From NCBI GenBank assembly GCA_030740295.1, contig JASLXP010000743.1, forward strand, positions 1-15,047: a stretch of 15,047 nucleotides of DNA, given 5' to 3'. Position 1 is the stretch's first letter, and each line of letters opens with the position of its first letter. This document shows, piece after piece, positions 7,870 to 14,396 of the stretch. The position numbers and the translations under genes are program-made. Under the pieces are notes generated by a model, which saw only the letters and a program-made list of their open reading frames with translations, ran no database searches and was not told where the DNA came from. This stretch comes from Planctomycetota bacterium. Its GTDB lineage: Bacteria > Planctomycetota > PUPC01 > JACPCR01.

Positions 7870-9882
7870 CTAAAGCGCATGTTGGGTTCTCTCGATGACA
7901 TGCTCCTGGAGTTCCGGAATGAGCTCGACGAACACCGCGGAGAAGCCCCAGACTCTTACGATGAGCGAGCGGTACCGCGGGTCATCCGGATTGTCGCGGG
8001 CCTCGAGGAGAGTCTCCCGGTCGATGACGTTTATCTGAAGTGTTGATACGGAGGGCCTTTCGAGGAAGGCACGGGTGAAAGCGACCAGCTTCGTCAGTCC
8101 TTCCTGCCCCTGGAGGCACGAGGGATGGAGAGCAAGATCGAGCACTGACCCGTGGCCCGCCTGCCGGCAGTCCGTCTTTGCCACCGAGTTGAGGACCGCA
8201 GTCGGGCCGCGCCGGTCGCGGCCGAGGGCCGGCGAATAACTGTTCGCTGTGCAATCGCCCTGGCGGCGGCCGTCCGGTGTGGCGGGCAACTGGCGTTTGC
8301 CCTGCAGGCCGAATGACATCAGGCCGGGGCCTGTCTTGCTGCCGTGCCCGGGCTCGTTTCCTCCCCGGGCGTGGACTTCCTGGCAATAGTAGTCGACGAT
8401 GTCGCTCGCGATCTGGTCCACCGTGTCGATGTCGTTGCCGAATTTTGGGGCCCGGTTAAGAAGCGTCTGACGCAAGGGCTCGCTGCCCTCGTAATTCTGC
8501 CGAAGAGCCTGGATCAGGTCCGGCCAGCTCAACTTCCCTTCCTCGAAGATCAGTTTTGCAATGGCGGCCAGGCCGTCGGCCGTGTTGGTTGTCTCCGCGA
8601 TGATGTTGCCCCAGATGGCGTATCGCGCTCCGGAGGTCGATGCGGCTTCAAGACAATCGCTGATACTCGCTGCGAAGTAAGGAAAAGTGACTGGCCGCGC
8701 GCCCCGGGGCCCGTCGGGCAGGAATGGCTCGAGCCTCCCCTTGAAGGTCTCCATGACCTGGTCGAAGTCTTCGTAGGGCTGCTCCTCGGCCTGGAACACG
8801 GTCTCATTCAGGGCCGCAAGAGTATCGTAGACGCGGAAACTGATGGTGCATTTGCCACCGATGATCAGCTCTTCACAGCCATCGTTGCAGTAGTCTCGCG
8901 CGTCTTCGATGGGAATCTGCATGCGGCTGAGGGCTTCGACAGCGACGTCATCGTTATACAGGGCCGGCATGCTCAATCCCTGCCGGATGAGCTCGCACGA
9001 TCGGACGAGCAACTCGTGCGGTGTCTCGCCGATGAAACGGACGGCCAGCTTCGGTTCCGGCAGTTGAAGGTGCTCGGTAGCAAGGAGACACATGAAGGTC
9101 AGCTCGTTGCTGGCCTCTTCCCCTTCGGGGGTCTGCCCGGCGAGGGCCATGTTGCGGAGGGAATCGTTATTGCCCGCAAAGTAATTCAGTTTGACCCACA
9201 TGCATTCGAGAAGCTCCTGTGCTTCTTCTTTCGTCAGGCGTCCGGATTCGAGGTCCTCTTTAAGGAAGGGGTACATCCATTGATCGAACCTGCCGATGGA
9301 GCCCCGTCCTCCGAACATGAAGGTGAACCACTGCATTTGGAGCGCGCCATGGAACGTGGCCGGCGGCCCGGCTGCCAGCTCCGTGCATGCTGCGGCAGCG
9401 CGTGTCAGGTCCCGGCGTCTTTCCGGTTCATCTGTGTTGCCGGCCAGCTCATTGAGATGTGCCGCGTATCGTTCGGCCAGGCGAATGGCCGCATCGTATG
9501 AGATGGCGACCGCTTCGAGGAAATCGCGTTTATCGGGATCCGTTTCGGCTTCGAGCTGCCTCCGCGCCCGATCACGGACTTCGGGCCAGCCCCAGGCCAA
9601 CAGATTCGCGTGGCCGGGAGGATAATGACCGTCGTAATGGCCAAACTCGATGTTGCTACCCTCCGCCGGTCTTGCGATGGCGACGCCGGCGATGAGCTGA
9701 TTGGGCTCGATATGGGGACTGCTCGCGTCGAGCACTGCAGCGAAGTCCAACCCTCGTCCGACGAGGCTCTCGTCACCGGAGCTCTGGATGACCTTGCTTT
9801 CCGCCGCGTCGCAGTATTCTTTCCGCCAGTAAGCCTCTCGAAGAAGATGGATGCGTTCTGGGAGCTCTGTGGTCTGCTGCAT
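7870..9882 (-). CDS. Glycyl radical enzyme of the pyruvate formate-lyase family, substrate unknown
   Basis: Both catalytic signatures are present in this 670-residue protein. The thiyl cysteine is most likely Cys336 in RDYCNDGCEELIIGGK (C-x-E form), with a second cysteine, Cys332, nearby. The glycyl radical loop RVWGFSAVF near the C-terminus puts the radical on Gly646. The protein is clearly shorter than PFL (about 760) and much shorter than CutC- or BssA-type enzymes (about 830-860), and the region around Cys336 is not the C-C of true PFL; pyruvate formate-lyase activity should not be assumed. These enzymes need a radical SAM activase, and none lies in the window, so one must act from elsewhere. 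The ATG follows AGGGGA with a 6-nt spacer. The 3' end is 40 nt before the UroD-family gene. Oxygen-sensitive catalysis implies an anaerobic or microaerobic host. Confidence 0.85.
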   Translation of the reverse strand: MQQTTELPERIHLLREAYWRKEYCDAAESKVIQSSGDESLVGRGLDFAAVLDASSPHIEPNQLIAGVAIARPAEGSNIEFGHYDGHYPPGHANLLAWGWPEVRDRARRQLEAETDPDKRDFLEAVAISYDAAIRLAERYAAHLNELAGNTDEPERRRDLTRAAAACTELAAGPPATFHGALQMQWFTFMFGGRGSIGRFDQWMYPFLKEDLESGRLTKEEAQELLECMWVKLNYFAGNNDSLRNMALAGQTPEGEEASNELTFMCLLATEHLQLPEPKLAVRFIGETPHELLVRSCELIRQGLSMPALYNDDVAVEALSRMQIPIEDARDYCNDGCEELIIGGKCTISFRVYDTLAALNETVFQAEEQPYEDFDQVMETFKGRLEPFLPDGPRGARPVTFPYFAASISDCLEAASTSGARYAIWGNIIAETTNTADGLAAIAKLIFEEGKLSWPDLIQALRQNYEGSEPLRQTLLNRAPKFGNDIDTVDQIASDIVDYYCQEVHARGGNEPGHGSKTGPGLMSFGLQGKRQLPATPDGRRQGDCTANSYSPALGRDRRGPTAVLNSVAKTDCRQAGHGSVLDLALHPSCLQGQEGLTKLVAFTRAFLERPSVSTLQINVIDRETLLEARDNPDDPRYRSLIVRVWGFSAVFVELIPELQEHVIERTQHAL

Positions 9883-10026
9883 GTTTCGTCCCCTAGTGTG
9901 TCTTAAAAATGATTGGGATATTGGTGATCAGACAGACGGTGTAATTGAGGCGGGCGTCAGGCCAAGTGGTTATTTCTCAATCATCGCCTTTTTTGTCGTC
10001 TCGATCCATCACACCTGCGCCAGGAA

Positions 10027-10563
10027 TCAGGGGCCTTCCCGGGGGGTCATGCAGCGGATGGGATGGGGCGGCAGGTTGATGACATCTTCCGGGAAGAAAT
10101 CCACCAGCCGGTCGACGAGCGTCCTGGGACAGAGTATGCCCACCGGCGAGCCATCTTTATCGACCACGGAGGCCCGCCGGCATCCCCCTGCGCCGATGAT
10201 GCCCATTGCTTCGATGACCGAATCGTCAGGCGACAGAGTCGGCGGGTCGGGCGTCATGATGCTCCGGACATCAAATTGGGCCAGGTCTTCATCGGACTCA
10301 ACCGCCTTGGAAAGGATGTCTCTCTCGGTGACGATACCGACAAGCCTTCCCTTTTCGACGACAAGGATGCAACTGACTTCACACCCTATCATTTCACCGA
10401 TGAGCTGGCGGACATTCGCGTCGGCTTCAATCGTCACCGGGGGCCCGAGGTCGAGCTGAGAAATAGGGATGTGGAGAGCTTCTTCACTCACGGTCGTTTC
10501 GACTTCGGCCGCTCGGCCAAAGTCACCCACCGGTTCATCCAGAGCGGGCAGCTTGTCAAACAT
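10027..10563 (-). CDS. CBS-domain-pair protein 1
   Basis: The 178-residue protein contains two CBS motifs (~30-90 and ~98-157) after a 25-residue acidic N-terminus. The first repeat has the nucleotide-phosphate-binding form GIVTERD (76-82; Thr79, Asp82). In the second, the equivalent GILCPRT lacks the aspartate, so only one adenosyl-ligand site may be functional. CBS pairs bind AMP, ATP, SAM or similar ligands and control a partner protein. No partner domain is fused. It is the downstream member of a tandem pair (35-nt gap) and resembles its neighbour closely (LHIPISQLDLGPPVTIE here, LHLPIMALNPAKPVCLE there), indicating gene duplication. The next gene on this strand, the glycyl radical enzyme, is 144 nt away. 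Cytoplasmic. Confidence 0.8.
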   Translation of the reverse strand: MFDKLPALDEPVGDFGRAAEVETTVSEEALHIPISQLDLGPPVTIEADANVRQLIGEMIGCEVSCILVVEKGRLVGIVTERDILSKAVESDEDLAQFDVRSIMTPDPPTLSPDDSVIEAMGIIGAGGCRRASVVDKDGSPVGILCPRTLVDRLVDFFPEDVINLPPHPIRCMTPREGP

Positions 10564-10598
10564 AGTTATCGGTTCTCGATATTTCGTAGTGGAAACAA

Positions 10599-11036
10599 CT
10601 ATCTGGGCCCGACTGCATTCGACCGGGTCACTTCTTCAAGGTATCGAAAAATGTCCCGTACGGAGATGACACCAGACGGGCGACAATAGTCATCCACGAG
10701 CGGGACATGGCGGTAGCGGCCCACGCTCATCGTGTTTAGAGCATAGGCGATGCTATCGTCCTGCTGAAGGCATTCCGGGTTCTGCGTCATGACTTCGAGA
10801 AGAGGAGCGGATTCCATCTCGTGCCGCCGTGGCAGCACTCGCGTCAACACATCCTTTTCGGTGAAGACCCCAACCAGGATTTCGCCGTCAAGGACGAGGA
10901 CAGAGCCAATGCCATGGGTGTACATGGCCTGGATGGCGACACTCACCGGCAGCCCCTGCTCGAGGCATACGGGTTTGGCCGGATTAAGGGCCATGATGGG
11001 TAAATGCAAATGGGAGGAGGCAATCGCTTCCCTCAT
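10599..11036 (-). CDS. CBS-domain-pair protein 2
   Basis: The frame is open back to an ATG at 11183, but the first 49 residues of that version look random (Trp, Arg and Cys rich, no motif). Alignment with the neighbouring CBS protein begins just after Met50, so I prefer the ATG at 11036 (145 residues); neither start has a strong Shine-Dalgarno. Both CBS repeats keep the ligand motif: GVFTEKD in the first and GVISVRD in the second. Two intact sites suggest real adenosyl-nucleotide binding, unlike the half-degenerate partner. It is divergent from the 2-oxoacid:ferredoxin oxidoreductase operon with 229 nt between the chosen starts, so control of that complex in response to energy state is a reasonable but untested idea. 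Confidence 0.75.
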   Translation of the reverse strand: MREAIASSHLHLPIMALNPAKPVCLEQGLPVSVAIQAMYTHGIGSVLVLDGEILVGVFTEKDVLTRVLPRRHEMESAPLLEVMTQNPECLQQDDSIAYALNTMSVGRYRHVPLVDDYCRPSGVISVRDIFRYLEEVTRSNAVGPR

Positions 11037-11235
11037 AACTTTTCTCAGCGGTCCATATGTTGCCAGGATGCAGGTGTAGCCATCCGGAGAACCCTCGGGA
11101 GTGGAGCGATTCCAATCGTCATCCGGGCTGGTGCAGCAAATTCTGCGGTACAGGAATTGCCAGTGTCCCTCAGGATCAGACATCGAGTGCGATCAGTCAG
11201 AATAGGCAAATGGCGATCCTAATGTCTGGAGACTC

Positions 11236-11243
11236 GAACGTTC
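11236..11243. promoter_or_regulatory. Short perfect palindrome upstream of korD (weak operator candidate)
   Basis: GAACGTTC is a perfect 8-bp palindrome 22 nt before the korD ATG, in the divergent region between the CBS genes and the oxidoreductase operon. Its position would suit an operator, but an 8-bp palindrome is common by chance and I cannot name a regulator. Confidence 0.2.
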
Positions 11244-11265
11244 TCAAACACAGGAACTCTGATCA

Positions 11266-11550
11266 ATGCAAAACACCGTTGAAGCAGCACCAAAGTTTTG
11301 GCGAACACCCCTTGACGAAGGCAAGGTCACCTCACCCATTGGTGAAGTCCTGACGATTCCCGAACGGTGTAAAGGCTGCGGATGGTGCGTGGAATTCTGT
11401 CCCAAGAACGTGCTGACAACCTCCGACTCCTTTAACTCGAAGGGCTACTACTATCCGGTCGTGGGCCGGACAGATGAGTGCGTTGATTGCCGGCTCTGTG
11501 AGCGTATATGCCCGGACTTTGCCATCTACCTTAGACGAGCGCCGGCCTAG
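11266..11550 (+). CDS. korD: 2-Oxoacid:ferredoxin oxidoreductase delta subunit, 2[4Fe-4S] ferredoxin-type
   Basis: The 94-residue protein has two complete [4Fe-4S] motifs, C35-KG-C38-GW-C41-VEF-C45-P and C72-VD-C75-RL-C78-ERI-C82-P. The second is in the CRLCERICPDFAI context typical of KorD-like subunits. It passes electrons from the TPP-bearing core to external ferredoxin. It is the first gene of a tightly packed operon (korD-korA-korB-korC-hdrA). The ATG has AGGA about 10 nt upstream. The TAG stop overlaps the Shine-Dalgarno of korA (TAGGAG), consistent with translational coupling. Cytoplasmic. The subunit identity rests on the neighbours; on its own it would be just a dicluster ferredoxin. 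Confidence 0.88.
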   Translation: MQNTVEAAPKFWRTPLDEGKVTSPIGEVLTIPERCKGCGWCVEFCPKNVLTTSDSFNSKGYYYPVVGRTDECVDCRLCERICPDFAIYLRRAPA

Positions 11551-11560
11551 GAGAACGAGC

Positions 11561-12757
11561 ATGTTAACTGCCGACCCAGTGAGCCAAAGTGCTGCTGCGC
11601 AAGAAGTTCTCGATGGAATTCTTCCGCCGGGCTCCTATTACCTTAATGGTGATGAAGCGGCCGCCGAGGGTGCCATCGCGGCCAACGCCCGGTTCTTTGC
11701 GGCTTACCCGATTACTCCCGCAACCGAAGTAGCGGAACGCTGTGCCGAGCGATTCCCGGAATGCGGCGGCACATTCATACAAATGGAAGATGAGCTCGCC
11801 GCCATGAACTGCATTCTGGGCGGGGCCTGGGCCGGCGCAAAAGCACTCACCTCGACCTCCGGACCGGGTTTTTCCCTCATGATGGAGAACCTCGGTCTCG
11901 GAATTATGACGGAGACGCCATGCGTGGTCGTAAATGTGCAGCGCGCCGGGCCTTCGACCGGCTTGCCGACCGCGGTGGCCCAGCAAGACATGATGCAGGC
12001 CCGATGGGGATCCCATGGCGACTATGAAATCATTGCGCTTGCGCCGGATTCACCGTGCGAATGTTTCACACTCGCGATCCGATGTTTCAATCTATCTGAG
12101 CAGTTCAGGACTCCTGTTTTGCTCATGTCGGACGAAATTATCGGGCATATGACCGAGAAAGTCCTGGTGCCGGCCGCGGATGAAATAGAGATCGTCCCTC
12201 GAAGGCTCACTGACGCGCCCAAAGACGAATACTGGCCATACGTACCCGACGATGATCTCGTTCCGGCGATGGCCAATGCCGGAACCGGTTACCGGTATCA
12301 CGTCACCGGCCTCACCCATGACTACCGCGGCTACCCGGCATTGACGCCCGAAGACCAGCACGCCCAGGTCACGAGGCTGAAGGACAAGATTCTCACGAAC
12401 AAAGATAAAATCATCACCTACGAGATGGTGATGATGGACGACGCAGAGGTCTGTTTACTTTCCTACGGAAGCGCTTCCCGCGTCGCTCGGTCCGTGGTGG
12501 ACATCCTCCGGCAGAACGGCATCAAGGCTGGGCTGCTGCGGCTGATCACGGTCTGGCCGTTCCCGGAAGAGATCGTTTACGAGGTAGCCAACCAGGTAAA
12601 AGCCATTGTCGTCCCGGAAATCAATATGGGTCAGATCGTTCGCGAGGTCGAGCGTGCCGCCAAGGGGTGTGCCCAGGTAAAACTTGTTCCTCACGCTGGA
12701 GGAGATCTCCACGATGAGCCAACCATTTTAAAAGCAGTACAGGAGGGCCTAAGGTGA
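11561..12757 (+). CDS. korA: 2-Oxoacid:ferredoxin oxidoreductase alpha subunit (probably 2-oxoglutarate)
   Basis: The ATG at 11561 follows AGGAG (11549-11553) with a 7-nt spacer. An ATG at 11474 in the same frame would run inside korD and is rejected. The 398 residues carry the family's ordered signatures: YYLNGDEAAAEGAIAAN at the start, YPITPATE (49-56), QMEDELA (74-80), STSGPGFSLM (98-107), AGPSTGLPT (129-137) and QQDMMQARWGSHGD (141-154). The C-terminal transketolase-like domain continues from about residue 285 (VCLLSYGSASRVAR). With KorB it forms the catalytic core that decarboxylates a 2-oxoacid onto CoA and reduces ferredoxin, or the reverse. The pattern fits 2-oxoglutarate (KOR) best, but a branched-chain 2-oxoacid (VOR-like) cannot be excluded. 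The TGA stop overlaps the GTG start of korB by 4 nt. Confidence 0.88.
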   Translation: MLTADPVSQSAAAQEVLDGILPPGSYYLNGDEAAAEGAIAANARFFAAYPITPATEVAERCAERFPECGGTFIQMEDELAAMNCILGGAWAGAKALTSTSGPGFSLMMENLGLGIMTETPCVVVNVQRAGPSTGLPTAVAQQDMMQARWGSHGDYEIIALAPDSPCECFTLAIRCFNLSEQFRTPVLLMSDEIIGHMTEKVLVPAADEIEIVPRRLTDAPKDEYWPYVPDDDLVPAMANAGTGYRYHVTGLTHDYRGYPALTPEDQHAQVTRLKDKILTNKDKIITYEMVMMDDAEVCLLSYGSASRVARSVVDILRQNGIKAGLLRLITVWPFPEEIVYEVANQVKAIVVPEINMGQIVREVERAAKGCAQVKLVPHAGGDLHDEPTILKAVQEGLR

Positions 12758-13749
12758 AAGGTGCGGATATCGATGTTCTTTCAAACGAAGTGGAGTCTGA
12801 ACAACAAGACCATCCGATGGACAGCATACTGCGGATGGACCGGATGCCTCACATCTGGTGCCCCGGCTGCGGCCTCGGCACTGTCGTTTCCTGTTTCGCG
12901 GCGGCCGCTGATGAATGCGGGATGGATTACGACCGCATGTGTGTCGTTTCCGGCATCGGTTGCACCGGGCGTGTCGCGGGCTATCTCCAGCTTGACGGCT
13001 ATCACACCACTCACGGCCGGGCAATCCCTTTTGCTACCGGCCTCCACCTCGCTAACCCGGATCTGAAGATAACGGTAGTCTCCGGGGACGGCGACCTCGT
13101 TGCCATCGGCGGCAACCACCTCATACACGCTGCCCGCCGCAATCTCGATATGGTCGTGATCTGCGTGAACAACTTCATTTACGGCATGACCGGCGGCCAG
13201 GTTGCCCCGACCACACCGGAGGGAATGAAAGCAACCACCAGCCCCTTCGGCTGTCTGGAAAGGCCCTTCAACCTCCCCTATCTCGCCGCATCGTCCGGCG
13301 CCACGCTCGTCGCCCGATGGACGACGCTGGATGTGCGCCGAATGGTGAAGACCTTCGCCAAAGCATTCCAGAAGAAGGGATTCAGCTTCCTGGAGATCAT
13401 TTCGCCCTGCCCCACGCTCTTCATGCGCAGAAACAAGATGGGCGACGGGGTAAATATGATGAGGCACTTCAAAGAAGACCGGGTCATCGAACACGGCGCC
13501 GATCCCAGGGACGCTGACATCGACGCGACCGGGAAGTTCCTGGTCGGCGAATTCCTGGACATCGAACGGCCGACCTACATCGATTCCTACCGCGACATGG
13601 TTGAGAGGATCTCTATCAAAACAGCGCCGAAAGCGGAGAAGAAATCGGCAGAATCAGTTCAGAGCAAGGCGAAGAAGAAAGCGCCATCTGGAGAGAAGGA
13701 TGCAGAGAAATCCGGAGAACCGGCCCTGGCTGGTGCAGGGCAGTCTTGA
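12754..13749 (+). CDS. korB: 2-Oxoacid:ferredoxin oxidoreductase beta subunit, TPP-binding, with a lysine-rich tail
   Basis: GTG start at 12754 overlaps the korA stop (GTGA) and follows AGGAGG (12741-12746) with a 7-nt spacer. The TPP-binding features are clear: MPHIWCPGCGLG (31-42), SGIGCTGR (66-73), THGRAIPFATG (86-96), the GDGD (111-114) to VNN (138-140) Mg-diphosphate motif and IYGMTGGQVAPTT (142-154). It catalyses 2-oxoacid decarboxylation with KorA. Total length is 331 residues. After about residue 287, where most KorB proteins end, it has a roughly 44-residue extension rich in Lys, Ala, Glu and Ser (KTAPKAEKKSAES.., KAKKKAPSGEKDAEKSGE). The extension is probably disordered and its purpose is unknown. 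The TGA stop overlaps a possible TTG of korC. Confidence 0.88.
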   Translation: MKGADIDVLSNEVESEQQDHPMDSILRMDRMPHIWCPGCGLGTVVSCFAAAADECGMDYDRMCVVSGIGCTGRVAGYLQLDGYHTTHGRAIPFATGLHLANPDLKITVVSGDGDLVAIGGNHLIHAARRNLDMVVICVNNFIYGMTGGQVAPTTPEGMKATTSPFGCLERPFNLPYLAASSGATLVARWTTLDVRRMVKTFAKAFQKKGFSFLEIISPCPTLFMRRNKMGDGVNMMRHFKEDRVIEHGADPRDADIDATGKFLVGEFLDIERPTYIDSYRDMVERISIKTAPKAEKKSAESVQSKAKKKAPSGEKDAEKSGEPALAGAGQS

Positions 13750-13763
13750 GTGAGGGAAAACGC

Positions 13764-14345
13764 ATGAGTCTCGATTCATTGACGATTACTGAACGAAACG
13801 TCCACGAGATCCGCTTTTGCGGTTTCGGCGGACAGGGCGTCATTCTCGCCGGGTACATCACCGGCAAGGCGGTAGCTATCATTGAGGATCGGCATGCGAC
13901 CTTGACGCGCTCTTTCGGGCCCGAGTCCCGGGGAGGCGCTTGTGCCGCTTCCGTCGTCATCGGCGACGAGCGCGTGGACTACCCCTTCCTCCATAAGCTG
14001 GACATCCTGGTTGCCATGTCCCAGGCCGCTTACCTGGAAAACATCGATCAGCTCGTACCCGGCGGAACGCTGATCTACGAAAGAGACCTGGTCGAACTCG
14101 ATAAACCGAGGGACGGCATCCGCGCGTGCGGCGTGCCAGCGACAAAGATCGCCGTAGACCTTGGTAAGAGGATCGTGCTCAACATTGTCATGCTGGGTTT
14201 TTTCACCGAAGTCACCAAAGTAATCTCCCCGGATTCCATGCGGGAAGCGCTCCTCGACTCGGTACCGCCCGGCACAGAAGAGCTCAACATTAACGCATTC
14301 AACAGAGGCTACGAATTCGGAGCAGAGCATATCCTGACGGAGTGA
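13764..14345 (+). CDS. korC: 2-Oxoacid:ferredoxin oxidoreductase gamma subunit
   Basis: I choose the ATG at 13764, preceded by GAGGG (13752-13756) with a 7-nt spacer, over a TTG at 13746 that would overlap korB. The 193 residues open with the gamma-subunit signature EIRFCGFGGQGVILAGYITGKA (G-x-G-G-Q-G at 20-25). They then show TRSFGPESRGGACAASVVI, the usual substrate-channel and CoA-side loop, and LDILVAMSQAAY. A C-terminal helix region NIVMLGFFTEVTKVI completes the family fold. It joins KorA, KorB and KorD in one cytoplasmic complex. Length and motifs are normal and nothing looks broken. It is 51 nt upstream of hdrA, close enough to be in the same transcript. Confidence 0.87.
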   Translation: MSLDSLTITERNVHEIRFCGFGGQGVILAGYITGKAVAIIEDRHATLTRSFGPESRGGACAASVVIGDERVDYPFLHKLDILVAMSQAAYLENIDQLVPGGTLIYERDLVELDKPRDGIRACGVPATKIAVDLGKRIVLNIVMLGFFTEVTKVISPDSMREALLDSVPPGTEELNINAFNRGYEFGAEHILTE

Positions 14346-14396
14346 TGCCCATCATTCCATGACTTCCAAACTGTCCACACTACAAGGAGACCGTCC

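Noticed and set aside
8344..9501. 385-codon open frame on the plus strand inside the glycyl radical enzyme gene
   Set aside because: Antisense shadow of a gene with both catalytic motifs; its translation shows no family pattern.
7870..9882. Naming the glycyl radical enzyme pyruvate formate-lyase (pflB)
   Set aside because: It is about 90 residues too short and lacks the adjacent cysteine pair of PFL at the active site; only the superfamily is supported.
11236..11243. GAACGTTC as a LexA/SOS box
   Set aside because: The Gram-positive-type box needs four bases between GAAC and GTTC; here there are none, and the neighbouring genes are not SOS genes.
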